From: Sphingobacteriaceae bacterium
Lineage (GTDB): Bacteria; Bacteroidota; Bacteroidia; Sphingobacteriales; Sphingobacteriaceae
Length of the DNA: 64,000 bases
Direction of reading: 5' to 3'
Assembly: GCA_017745075.1 (NCBI GenBank)
Contig: JAGIAD010000008.1
Coordinates: forward strand, 1 to 64,000
Of the stretch, positions 42,826-52,184 are shown piece after piece; position 1 is the first letter of the stretch; each line of letters opens with the position of its first letter. The translations under genes were made by a program, and so were the position numbers. The notes under the pieces are model-generated. The model worked only from the letters and a program-made list of their open reading frames with translations. It searched no databases and was not told where the DNA came from.

Positions 42826-44637
42826 ATGAAAATGAAATTAGACGTCCGAAAAATTAACTATTTGGTTCTGCTTGGTGCATTTGTCATCTTCGTGATTAAT
42901 GCCTGCAAAAGAGAAAGTTTAACATTAACAACCACTGATGATGTAAATATTACCGGCTTTTTGGAGAAAAACCCTGAAAAATTTTCTTTGTTTACCCAGA
43001 TCCTGGAAAGGTCGGGTACCAAGGGTTATTTAGCCGCATACGGAAAATACACCATATTTACACCAGATAATAGTGCAGTTAATGCCTGGTTAAAAGAATT
43101 AAATAAAACCGCAGTAGATCAGTTAAGTGCTGCAGAACTAAAAGATGTAGTCCGTTTTCACATCCTGCCAGATACCGTTGCTACCGGTAAATTTACTGAT
43201 GGCAAGTTGAATCAGATTACCCTTTACGGGCAGTATCTGCAAACAGGTGTGGTATTTAAAGATGGCGTCAGCAGTTACATCATCAACAAGCAGGCGCTTA
43301 TTACACAATCCAATGTAAGGGTGGGGAACGGCATTATCCACGTTATCGACCATGTTTTAATGCCATCAACCAAAACACTGGCGGTAAGCATAGAAACCAA
43401 CAACAGGTATAGCATTTTTGCACAGGCTTTAAAAGAAACCGGGTTCTATGATTCGTTAAATTATGTGCAGTCGGCTATTCCCGATACTACACGTCGTTTT
43501 CAAACGGTAATACTCGAATCCGATTCTGCAATAAAAGCTGCGGGTTTCAGTAATTATGCAGCCTTAAAAGCGAAACTGTCTAAAACCGGTAATCCCCAGA
43601 GCCATGCAGATAGTTTATGGATGTATGTGGCTTATCATATCTCTACCGGTGCTAATTATACTCCCGATATTGTGTCTTCACCGTCATTGGCTACTTTGGT
43701 ACCGAGTGAAATTGTGACCACCAAACTGGTAGGCACCAGGATTTTATTAAATGAAGATGAATTTAATGGCGTAATAGAACCAGGTGTAGAGGTGAATAGG
43801 ACATTTAGCAATGTTACCACCGCTAATGGGGTATTGCACGAGTCCAAAAGTTTCTACAAAATTAAACCAAGGGTACCTACAGGCGTTTACTTCGATATTA
43901 GCGACCAGCCCGAGCTGAAATTAATGGCCGCATGGCGGGTGCCTGGTCAAAATATATCGCTGATACAGAATGGGAAGTTTATTTTGTCGGGGTTAAGAGC
44001 CGACAGGATACCTGGCCGTTTACATCTTAATTCTACCTCAACATTACCTATAGGAACAAGTGATGGAAGAAGTTATGCCAATAGAGATGTGATCCAGTTT
44101 AGTATGACCACCAATAACACTGCACGTAACATTTGGGTTGAACTGAGAACTCCTATGCTGGTAAAAGGCAAGTATAAAGTATGGATCTGTTACACGCAAA
44201 ATGGAAACGGACCACTTTCTCAGGTTGGTGTAGATGTGGGTACAACTCAGGAGCAGATTTTGCCGAACCTGGTCGATTTTACACAATCATTAACTTCATC
44301 TGGGGTACCCACAGCAAATGCCGCTTTACCTTCTGCAGATGGATTAATGCTAACCAACGGTTTTAAGCGCTATATGGCAACCACTGCAGATGTTAACCAG
44401 GATGGAGTAAGGGGTATACAGCCTATTGCGGTTAATAATCAATGGTCTGTTATGGTAGGAAGATTGGCTGGCGTAGTCGACATTAAAACTACCGATAAAC
44501 ACTGGATCAGGTTTACCACTTTAAGGGGAAACAACGATTATATCATGAATATCGATATGATCCACTTCATTCCTATTGATGACGATCAGAATTATCCGCG
44601 ATTTGGTACAACAGGTGCCATATTTAAACGCCCATAA
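42826..44637 (+). CDS. FAS1 lipoprotein with C-terminal beta-sandwich, second of cluster
   Basis: 603 residues from the ATG at 42826. A GTG at 42772 would extend into the SusD gene and precede the signal peptide by 18 residues. The lipobox is INAC. An N-terminal FAS1 domain is seen with YTIFTPDNSAVNAWL and IIHVIDHVLMP, and a second degenerate FAS1 follows (YSIFAQALKETGFYDSL). The C-terminal 220 residues (NIWVELRTPMLVKGKYKVWICYTQ to IMNIDMIHFIPI) look like a beta-sandwich of CBM6-like layout, with a final strand pattern shared with the 44686 protein. Substrate capture is likely, and the ligand is unknown. Confidence 0.85.
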   Translation: MKMKLDVRKINYLVLLGAFVIFVINACKRESLTLTTTDDVNITGFLEKNPEKFSLFTQILERSGTKGYLAAYGKYTIFTPDNSAVNAWLKELNKTAVDQLSAAELKDVVRFHILPDTVATGKFTDGKLNQITLYGQYLQTGVVFKDGVSSYIINKQALITQSNVRVGNGIIHVIDHVLMPSTKTLAVSIETNNRYSIFAQALKETGFYDSLNYVQSAIPDTTRRFQTVILESDSAIKAAGFSNYAALKAKLSKTGNPQSHADSLWMYVAYHISTGANYTPDIVSSPSLATLVPSEIVTTKLVGTRILLNEDEFNGVIEPGVEVNRTFSNVTTANGVLHESKSFYKIKPRVPTGVYFDISDQPELKLMAAWRVPGQNISLIQNGKFILSGLRADRIPGRLHLNSTSTLPIGTSDGRSYANRDVIQFSMTTNNTARNIWVELRTPMLVKGKYKVWICYTQNGNGPLSQVGVDVGTTQEQILPNLVDFTQSLTSSGVPTANAALPSADGLMLTNGFKRYMATTADVNQDGVRGIQPIAVNNQWSVMVGRLAGVVDIKTTDKHWIRFTTLRGNNDYIMNIDMIHFIPIDDDQNYPRFGTTGAIFKRP

Positions 44638-44685
44638 TTAACAGAGAAAGGTAACCGGGCCAAGAACTCACACTAACTAAATATA

Positions 44686-46119
44686 ATGACTAAAAAATAT
44701 ATCTTATACATTACCTTGCTCTGCATTAGTGTGGTTGTGTATTCCTGTAAAAATAACCTGGAGCTGCATAACGGGCTTACCAATATAGATAACAGCCTTG
44801 ACCTTTCACAAAAGCTCGATGCCCAGGCTAACCTTAGTATTTTTAACGGCTATGTTAAAAGTACAGGTTATGATAAAGTACTGGCCGGTGCACAAAATTA
44901 TACGGTCTGGGCACCTAGCAACCAGGCTTTGGCCAACTTAGATGCAGCCATTGTTTCCGATCCGGTAAAACTGAAAGATTTTGTGGCCAATCACATTGCC
45001 ATATCTACGTTCGGGTTAAATAAAGAAGGTGATACCTCGAGGTTAAAACTGCTTAATAACAAATATGGTACTTTTACCAGCACCAAATTTGAAGAAGGCA
45101 CCATTAGCGGTGGTGGCCAATTTGTAAAAAATGGGGTATTGTATGTTATTGACCAGGCTGTAGTAACCAAACAGAACATATGGGATTATATGTTGGCCAA
45201 TACAGATGCATCGCTGCAGAAAAACTATATTAATAATCTGTCTATTACGGTAATAGATACTGCAAATGCTACAATTATTGGTTATAACACCCAGGGTAAT
45301 CCGATTTTTGCACCTAATCCACCAATGATTTCGCGTAATACTTATTGGGTAAACGTGGCCGATTTAAGGGATGAAAAACAGCAATATACCTATTTTATTT
45401 TGCAGGATGCAGCTTTTACCGCCGAATCGGCAAAACTGGCGCCTTATTTCCCGAGCTTAAATCCAAATTTGAATGCATCGTACTTTTTGGTAAAAGATTT
45501 AACCGTTAAAGGCGTTTATCCGATAGAAAAATTACCAGATACGCTTATTTCTGTACAAGGGGTAAAAGTGCCGGTAAATAAGGCCAATATTATCCGTTCG
45601 TACCGGGCCAGTAACGGTATGGTGCATGTGGTAAATGCTTTACCGTTCCGTTTAAAAGATAAGGTGCCCGAATTTAAAATAGAGGGCGAAAAACCACAAT
45701 CGGTAACTGCCGCAAGAACACTTTTATACCGTACCAAAATCGATAATTTAGGGAAAAGCTTTGACGACCTCGAAGTGTACGATCATAAGTACGCCGAATT
45801 TGGTGTGTTTTATACTAAAGCCAATTTGCCGGTAGTAAAATATAAAGTTTATGCGAGGGCCATTTCTGGCTTGCAGGGCGATCCGCAAGTTGTGGCCTTT
45901 ACCCAGCGGTATTTCTTTTATAGCCCTTCTACTGCAAGTTATTCCCTGTTTTACACACATCTTGTAAACCCTTTAACCTTTAACGAAACGTATCTTGGTG
46001 AATATACACCTGCTGAATTTGGCAATTTTACTTTCAGGCTAACAGCTGCGAACAGTACAAGTGTAAATGTAAATACTCTTATACTCGATTACCTCCGCTT
46101 CGAACCCGTTTTACCTTAA
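44686..46119 (+). CDS. FAS1 lipoprotein with C-terminal beta-sandwich, third of cluster
   Basis: A 477-residue lipoprotein (lipobox VYSC, Cys21). One clear FAS1 domain (YDKVLAGAQNYTVWAPSNQALANL, VLYVIDQAVV) is followed by a second partial one and a C-terminal beta-sandwich. The latter contains YKVYARAISGLQGDP and ends TLILDYLRFEPVLP, similar in pattern to the end of the 42826 protein. It is 2 bp upstream of the second SusC gene. Like its neighbours it should be on the outer membrane, possibly exposed on the surface. No catalytic residues are seen. Confidence 0.85.
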   Translation: MTKKYILYITLLCISVVVYSCKNNLELHNGLTNIDNSLDLSQKLDAQANLSIFNGYVKSTGYDKVLAGAQNYTVWAPSNQALANLDAAIVSDPVKLKDFVANHIAISTFGLNKEGDTSRLKLLNNKYGTFTSTKFEEGTISGGGQFVKNGVLYVIDQAVVTKQNIWDYMLANTDASLQKNYINNLSITVIDTANATIIGYNTQGNPIFAPNPPMISRNTYWVNVADLRDEKQQYTYFILQDAAFTAESAKLAPYFPSLNPNLNASYFLVKDLTVKGVYPIEKLPDTLISVQGVKVPVNKANIIRSYRASNGMVHVVNALPFRLKDKVPEFKIEGEKPQSVTAARTLLYRTKIDNLGKSFDDLEVYDHKYAEFGVFYTKANLPVVKYKVYARAISGLQGDPQVVAFTQRYFFYSPSTASYSLFYTHLVNPLTFNETYLGEYTPAEFGNFTFRLTAANSTSVNVNTLILDYLRFEPVLP

Positions 46120-46121
46120 TT

Positions 46122-49100
46122 ATGAATCTTGCTTTCAAAAAAAATACTATGTATAATTTTACAACAATAAAAAAAGTTTGGGGCGTACTGGTTTGTTTAC
46201 TGGCAATTGGCCTGGGTGCAACGGCACAGGAGGTAGATTCGATGAAAACCGAAACAGATACCACAACTGTAAAGGCAAAAATACGCGCTGTTAAAGGCGA
46301 AAAAATAAGAGGACTTGTGCTTGATGGAAATACCAATAAACCATTGGTAGGTATTAACATCACGGTTACCGGCTTTAATGCTGCTATTACTGATGAAAAG
46401 GGAAAGTTTACCGTCGTAGTTCCTGATTATAAATCGAGTATTATCATATCGGGCAATGGTTTTCAAACCAAGGTATTACCCGTTTATAAAGACAAAGAAA
46501 TTAAAACCAAACTTTATCCGTTATCTTTTATTTCTGTTTATAATGAGGTGGTTACGCCATCGGGTACCCTGTCATTGGCCAGAGCTGTACCAGCTGTCAG
46601 CAATGTGAGCATGCGGGGCGGCTGGGCCAACAATTCTGAAAGTGTAACGAGTTATATCCAGGGCAGGGCAGCAGGTGTTAATGTAACCAGACGTTCCGGA
46701 ACACCTGGAATTGGCGCTGATGTACGCATCAGGGGATTTAATTCGCTCTATGCCACAAACCAGCCACTATATGTAGTAGATGGAATGATTTACGATGCCA
46801 ACAACTATGGTACTTCCTTAACTAAGGGCCATGTTAATAATCCCCTGCAATTTATCGATGTAAGGGATATTGAGAATATCAGTATCATTAAAGATGCACC
46901 TTCGGCTGCCACTTATGGGGTAAAAGCGGCTAATGGTGTGGTTTTAATTACCACCAACCGCGCCCATGATCTCGCTACCAACATCGATTTCTCCGGTTAT
47001 GCCGGTTTTAACTTTAAACCTAAAAACTTAGCCGTAATGGAAGCATACGATTACAGGTTATACCTTTCGGATATTTTAAAGAGCCAGGGTTTGAGTAACA
47101 GCGCCATTGCAGCAAAACCATATATGAATGACAGCCCCGATAATCCCGACTATTTTAAATACCATAACGAAACCAATTGGCAAAAGGAAGTGTTGCGGAG
47201 CAGTTTTGATCAAAACTATTTTTTAAAAGTAACCGGAGGCGATAATATTGCCAAATATGCACTTTCTGCCGCCTATGCCAGAGATAGAGGGGTAATAGAC
47301 AGTACCGACAATTTAAAATACAGCACCAGGTTTAACAGCGATTTAAACCTGACGAAGAAGCTGCAGGGCAGTACCAGCTTATCTTTTACCTATACCGAGC
47401 AGCGATTGAAAGATCAGGGTATTGCGCCGGTAACCAATCCACTGTTTTTGGCCCTGGTTAAATCGCCGTTTATGGCCAGGAATGATATAAGCTCACTTGG
47501 GGCAGTTTCGCCAAACTTAGCCGATTATGATACTTTACAGGTGAGTAATCCGCGGGCTTTGATTGAGAAAGGGCAAAACTTAAAAAAGGCTTACCGTTTT
47601 TTTGGAAACATTAATTTCGATTTTACTTTTAATAAGAACTTTAAATTATCTAACCTGAGCGGGGTTACTTATGATAAAATACAGGAAACCCTGTTTATTC
47701 CCAGAAAAGGGGTAACCAACGATACGCTCTCCAACTATGTTGCAGATAGCCGTTTGGGCACGCAGGTAGGAAGGCTTTTTAACGTATTTAACGACCTGCG
47801 CCTGACTTACGATCAGTCTTTTGGCTTATATAGCAAGCTGCATGCAATTGTAGGTACACGCTATTCTCAGAGCGAAAGTGAGCAAGACTATGCTTTGGGC
47901 TTTAATTCTGCAACAGACGAACTGATCAGTATTGGAAACAGTAATGCAGCTTTTAGAACCTTCGGAGGCGATATTGGCAAGTGGCGTACCCTTAATAATT
48001 ACCTGTCTGCAAATTACAGTTATGCAGATAAATACCTAGTTAATTTCTCTGTGGCAGTAGATGGCTCGTCACGTTTTGGTTCAAAAGCAGACCAAGGGTT
48101 TTTAAATTTTGATGATGGCCTCAGGATTAACGGAAGCCGTTATGCGGTTTTACCCGCTATTGGTGGTGCCTGGGTAATTTCTTCAGAAAAATTTATGCGC
48201 AATTTAAACCGCATAGACCTCCTGAAATTAAGGATGAGCTACGGCTTAGTAGGCAATGATGATGTTGGCAATTACACCGCAAGAAAGTATTATACCACCC
48301 AGAATGTTTTGGGCATAAGGGGTATCATAACGGATAATTTTGCCAACCCAAATTTACAGTGGGAAACCGTACGCAAGTTTAATACCGGTATTGATGGCTC
48401 CTTTTTTAGCGAGCGCTTAAGTATCAGTTTAGACTATTGGAGAAACAGTACTAAAAATATGTTGGGTTATCAATTACTGAACGCCCTTGCCGGTACAGCT
48501 TCATACATGGCCAATAATAGCAGCATGCAAACGCAAGGTATTGATTTAGCGATAAACGGCAGGATTTTAAACAAAAAAATAAAATGGGATGCGGGCTTAA
48601 CCTTTGGCACATCAACCAATAAAATAACCAGTTTGGCCGATGGAGACGCCGTGGTAACCACTTATGCAGGCGGTGCTTACATCAGCCAGGTAGGCGCATC
48701 GGCCAATCAGTTTTACGGTTATAGAACCAATGGCGTTTATGCTACAGGTGCAGAAGCAGCAGCTTCAGGGTTATCCAGCCGTAATAGTGCAGGTGTTTTG
48801 GTTCCTTTTGCCGCCGGCGATATAAGGTTTGTCGATACGAACGGAGATAAAGTAATAGATCAGGCAGACCGTACGGTTATTGGTAATCCCAACCCTGATT
48901 TCTTCGGAAGTTTTAGCAGTACCCTCACTTATAAAAACTGGAGCTTAGATGCATTGATCACTTTTGTTAGTGGAAATGAAGTGTATAATTATACCCGGTC
49001 GCAGTTAGAGTCGGGTAGCACCTACTATAACCAAACACCGAATATTAACAACAGGTGGAAAGGCGAAGGCCAGGTTACCAATACCCCGAAAGCAGCTTAT

Positions 49101-49382
49101 GGCGATCCGGTTGGAAATGCCCGTTTCTCCGATCGCTGGATAGAAGACGGTTCTTATTTGCGTTTACGTACTGTAAATGTAACCTATAATGTACCCTTGA
49201 AATTAAAAGCGATCAAGTATGCGAAAATTTATGCTACTGCGAATAACCTGTTTACCCTTACCAATTATTTAGGTTACGACCCTGAATTCAGTAATTCGGG
49301 AAGCCTGTTTACACAAGGTGTAGACACCACACTCGAACCACAATTCAGGTCATTTCAATTAGGTGTTAGGGTTGGATTATAA
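46122..49382 (+). CDS. SusC/RagA-type TonB-dependent transporter, cluster copy 2
   Basis: A 1086-residue SusC. The ATG at 46149 (MYNFTTIKKVWGVL) could be the real start of the signal peptide, as it gives a better one than 46122. A carboxypeptidase-regulatory-like domain is at about 60-130 (RGLVLDGNTNKPLVGINITVTG). The plug (YIQGRAAGVNVTRRSGTPG, YVVDGMIYDANN, IIKDAPSAATYGVKAANGVVLITT) and barrel follow, ending in LGVRVGL. It lacks the STN domain. It is a paralogue of copy 1 but not close, so it probably imports another form of the same class of substrate. Confidence 0.94.
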   Translation: MNLAFKKNTMYNFTTIKKVWGVLVCLLAIGLGATAQEVDSMKTETDTTTVKAKIRAVKGEKIRGLVLDGNTNKPLVGINITVTGFNAAITDEKGKFTVVVPDYKSSIIISGNGFQTKVLPVYKDKEIKTKLYPLSFISVYNEVVTPSGTLSLARAVPAVSNVSMRGGWANNSESVTSYIQGRAAGVNVTRRSGTPGIGADVRIRGFNSLYATNQPLYVVDGMIYDANNYGTSLTKGHVNNPLQFIDVRDIENISIIKDAPSAATYGVKAANGVVLITTNRAHDLATNIDFSGYAGFNFKPKNLAVMEAYDYRLYLSDILKSQGLSNSAIAAKPYMNDSPDNPDYFKYHNETNWQKEVLRSSFDQNYFLKVTGGDNIAKYALSAAYARDRGVIDSTDNLKYSTRFNSDLNLTKKLQGSTSLSFTYTEQRLKDQGIAPVTNPLFLALVKSPFMARNDISSLGAVSPNLADYDTLQVSNPRALIEKGQNLKKAYRFFGNINFDFTFNKNFKLSNLSGVTYDKIQETLFIPRKGVTNDTLSNYVADSRLGTQVGRLFNVFNDLRLTYDQSFGLYSKLHAIVGTRYSQSESEQDYALGFNSATDELISIGNSNAAFRTFGGDIGKWRTLNNYLSANYSYADKYLVNFSVAVDGSSRFGSKADQGFLNFDDGLRINGSRYAVLPAIGGAWVISSEKFMRNLNRIDLLKLRMSYGLVGNDDVGNYTARKYYTTQNVLGIRGIITDNFANPNLQWETVRKFNTGIDGSFFSERLSISLDYWRNSTKNMLGYQLLNALAGTASYMANNSSMQTQGIDLAINGRILNKKIKWDAGLTFGTSTNKITSLADGDAVVTTYAGGAYISQVGASANQFYGYRTNGVYATGAEAAASGLSSRNSAGVLVPFAAGDIRFVDTNGDKVIDQADRTVIGNPNPDFFGSFSSTLTYKNWSLDALITFVSGNEVYNYTRSQLESGSTYYNQTPNINNRWKGEGQVTNTPKAAYGDPVGNARFSDRWIEDGSYLRLRTVNVTYNVPLKLKAIKYAKIYATANNLFTLTNYLGYDPEFSNSGSLFTQGVDTTLEPQFRSFQLGVRVGL

Positions 49383-49399
49383 TTAAGAAAGATATACTC

Positions 49400-51133
49400 A
49401 TGAAAATGAACTTAAATAAAAAAATTGCATCCCTTTTATTATTGGGCACTTTATCGGCAGGATCTTGGTCGTGCAAAAAAATGCTTGATGTACCAACTGA
49501 AGATAAACTGGATTATATGAATGCTTATAAAACAGTTTCAGATGCAGATGCTGCCGTAATTGGAATTTATGGGCAGTTTTTGGGGTTGGAAAAATTGTAC
49601 ATCCTTCAGAACGAGCTCCGTGGAGATTTGGTGGATGTTACATCAAGGTCGACGGCCGATCTGCAGGAACTTTCGTCACATACTGAAACCAGGAACAATC
49701 AGTATGTAGATCCGAGGCCATATTACCAGGTGATTGTAGCTTGTAACGATGTGCTCAAAAACTTTAAGATCATGGTCGATAACCGCAGGATGAGCGTTGA
49801 TGATTATAACAAGCGTTATTCGGATATTGCAACTTTAAGAAGCTGGATTTACCTGCATCTGGGTATTCAGTATGGTAGCGTACCCTATTTAACCGATGCA
49901 TTAGAAACGGTTGATGACCTCAAGAACCTGGCTAACTATCCAAAAACACCTTTCGATCAGTTATTGGATAAGTTAATTGCCTTTAACGAGGGGCTGCCAT
50001 ACAAGGAAGCCTATGCTTACCCGGCAGGAAGTTCCTTGCTGGTTACCATTGATGCCAACAGCACCCAAAAATTGTTTGCTTCCAAAGCCTTTTTGCTGGG
50101 CGATCTTTATCTGTGGAAAGGCAATTATATCAAAGCGGCCGAAAATTATGCCAAACTGATGAACGCCGAAAACGGTAATGCAAACGATAACTTTAGGTTT
50201 AACTTTTATAAGGTTAATAACTCTGCTGATGTGGCTTATGCTAATTTAGCGGTGCTATTCAGCAGAAGTGGGCAGGATGCCAGCAGTTTAATAAACAGTT
50301 TAGATGCAGGCTGGCGTGCTATTTTTGCATTACCAACAACTTCGAATCCGTGGAACACCGAATGGTTATGGGCGATGCCTTATAATACGGCATTTAAACC
50401 TGTAAACCCGATGATTGATTTTTGTTCACCACTTAAAAGCTATCAGATTAAACCCTCGCAGGCTATAAAAGACCTGTGGAACAGCCAGGTAACTACTAGC
50501 GGTGTTCCTTTTGATCCGAGGAGCAAATTATCATTCAATGCTTCTGCTATGGGCGACGAGATTACCAAATTAACTGATAACGGAGGGAAATGGGGTATTT
50601 ATCGTTCATCATTATTGCACTTGCGTTTTTCGGAAGCTGCGAACAGGGATGGCCAGACCAAATTAGGCTGGGCATTGCTAAACACAGGAATAAGAAGTAC
50701 CTATTATACAGGTACCATTACCGCCGGAGCACAGGCCCCGGTTTCGGTAGCAGAGCTGAACACGATGATTACACCTTATGCACCAAGTTCTCCGTATTAT
50801 TTTGATGCGAGAAAAAATAACGATGTTTCAGGTACATGGTACCGCAACTGTGGCATTAGAGGCAGGGCAGTAGTAAATGCCATAGATGTAAGTTACCAAA
50901 CCGATATGCTGGGCTTAGAAGGCAAATTAATTGACGAAGCCGCATTAGAACTTGCTTTTGAAGGTAACCGCTGGCCCGATTTGGTTCGTATTGCCCGCAG
51001 ACAGAATAATCCGGCCTTTTTAGCAGACCGCATTTATCAAAAGCTGTTAAAAGCAGGTAATCCTAATGCAAGTCTCACCAGGCAAAAATTAATGGACCCG
51101 GCCAATTGGTACCTGCCCTTTGATTGGAAATAG
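49400..51133 (+). CDS. SusD/RagB-type lipoprotein, cluster copy 2
   Basis: A 577-residue SusD homologue (lipobox WSC in SAGSWSCKKMLDVPTEDKL). TPR segments around 210-270 hold KAFLLGDLYLWKGNYIKAAENYAKLM, and the final ELAFEGNRWPDLVRIARRQN is the RagB signature. It is longer than the other SusD proteins of this window. The last gene of the cluster. A bidirectional terminator follows at 51193-51224. Confidence 0.92.
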   Translation: MKMNLNKKIASLLLLGTLSAGSWSCKKMLDVPTEDKLDYMNAYKTVSDADAAVIGIYGQFLGLEKLYILQNELRGDLVDVTSRSTADLQELSSHTETRNNQYVDPRPYYQVIVACNDVLKNFKIMVDNRRMSVDDYNKRYSDIATLRSWIYLHLGIQYGSVPYLTDALETVDDLKNLANYPKTPFDQLLDKLIAFNEGLPYKEAYAYPAGSSLLVTIDANSTQKLFASKAFLLGDLYLWKGNYIKAAENYAKLMNAENGNANDNFRFNFYKVNNSADVAYANLAVLFSRSGQDASSLINSLDAGWRAIFALPTTSNPWNTEWLWAMPYNTAFKPVNPMIDFCSPLKSYQIKPSQAIKDLWNSQVTTSGVPFDPRSKLSFNASAMGDEITKLTDNGGKWGIYRSSLLHLRFSEAANRDGQTKLGWALLNTGIRSTYYTGTITAGAQAPVSVAELNTMITPYAPSSPYYFDARKNNDVSGTWYRNCGIRGRAVVNAIDVSYQTDMLGLEGKLIDEAALELAFEGNRWPDLVRIARRQNNPAFLADRIYQKLLKAGNPNASLTRQKLMDPANWYLPFDWK

Positions 51134-51192
51134 AAGGTTTTAATAAAGCTGAATGATAATCAAGCCTGCCATATCCCGGATAAATTTATGGC

Positions 51193-51224
51193 AAAAAAAA
51201 AGCGACATTACTGTCGCTTTTTTT
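51193..51224. terminator. Bidirectional terminator
   Basis: Stem AGCGACA (51201-51207) with TGTCGCT (51212-51218), a four-base loop, an A-run before and a T-run after. It separates the SusD gene from the convergent GIN gene and serves both. Confidence 0.88.
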
Positions 51225-51237
51225 ATTCTTTCCTGTT

Positions 51238-51837
51238 TTATTTTGCCAGAGCTGCAGTTTGTAATGCATTGCTATCTGGGTTACTCATTTCTGTTGTGAG
51301 TGCTGCAAATCTATCAAGATTTAATTTAGGGGTTCTACCCATTACCAAGGTATGTCTTTCAGTAGCTCCGCTTAGTTTTAAATCGGCATTGTTTTCGATT
51401 ACAGTATATAAACTTTCGGTATCAGAGTTGATTTCTGCAACCGCATTTTCATTTAAAAATACCTGAAGATATTTTAAAGCCAATTTGCCCTGTGTTTTTA
51501 CCACAGCATGGTCAGATGCTTTAACCCTGTAGATATGATTAACATAAACTGTAATTTTGGCTACTTCATTATCTTCTGAACTGATTTTTAATGCATAGCC
51601 ATCTTGAATTACTTTTACTTTACCCAGGTTGTCATCATTGTAGCTAATGCCTTCTTTCTCTCTTTGAACCAGGGTAACTTCTACATTTCCGTTTACAATA
51701 ACCTGGCTTACGTTTTTGGGAGCAAAAACTTTAGCTGGCTTTTTCTCATCGGCCATTGCACTAGTAGAAAAAATAGCAGAACTTAAAACGATAGCTGCCA
51801 ATACTGATTTTGTTAGGGTTTTGATTGAGGTTTTCAT
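51238..51837 (-). CDS. GIN-domain (DUF2807) exported protein, copy 2
   Basis: A 199-residue protein with a signal peptide (ending SAMADE). The mature part has the same strand pattern as copy 1 at 33504: VEVTLVQREKEGISYNDDNLGKVKV, YRVKASDHAVVKTQGKLALKYLQVFL, ERHTLVMGRTPKLNLDRFAALTTE. Both genes are on the minus strand, and they enclose the FAS1/SusCD cluster, one at each end. They may be a duplicated unit rather than functional partners of the cluster. No enzyme motif is seen. Confidence 0.82.
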   Translation of the reverse strand: MKTSIKTLTKSVLAAIVLSSAIFSTSAMADEKKPAKVFAPKNVSQVIVNGNVEVTLVQREKEGISYNDDNLGKVKVIQDGYALKISSEDNEVAKITVYVNHIYRVKASDHAVVKTQGKLALKYLQVFLNENAVAEINSDTESLYTVIENNADLKLSGATERHTLVMGRTPKLNLDRFAALTTEMSNPDSNALQTAALAK

Positions 51838-52184
51838 AATGCTGTTGTTTATATTTTTAATTAATATTTTGTTATTGTTTTTATAGATAAGACGCCCATA
51901 CCCTCAAAACGTTGCAGTAGAAATGCCGCTATTATACCAACACAGCTTAATTATCGACGAACTGGATTTAAAAACTGCCCAATGGCCAGGCACGTGATTG
52001 TATCCGACCAATAGAAACCTCTATTCGCTTTACCGTATAAATCTAACGCTATTGATACAAAACCCTAATGCCCGGATTTTTATATTATCTTTAAATAAGA
52101 ATTCTCAAGCTATCAGGCAGAACTATCCAGGCAATGGTAAAACGGAATTTTTATATTTTTTAACCAAATGATTTAAGGAATAAT
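51838..52184. other. Intergenic region between GIN copy 2 and the epimerase-like gene
   Basis: A 347-bp divergent promoter region without ORFs of note. No clear -7 element was recognised. Confidence 0.45.

Noticed and set aside
27217..51133. One polysaccharide utilisation locus joining the GH29 fucosidase and the FAS1/SusCD cluster
   Set aside because: They are separated by several unrelated genes on both strands (fdhD, bestrophin, ABC-F, GIN, cyclase). Nothing shows a shared promoter.
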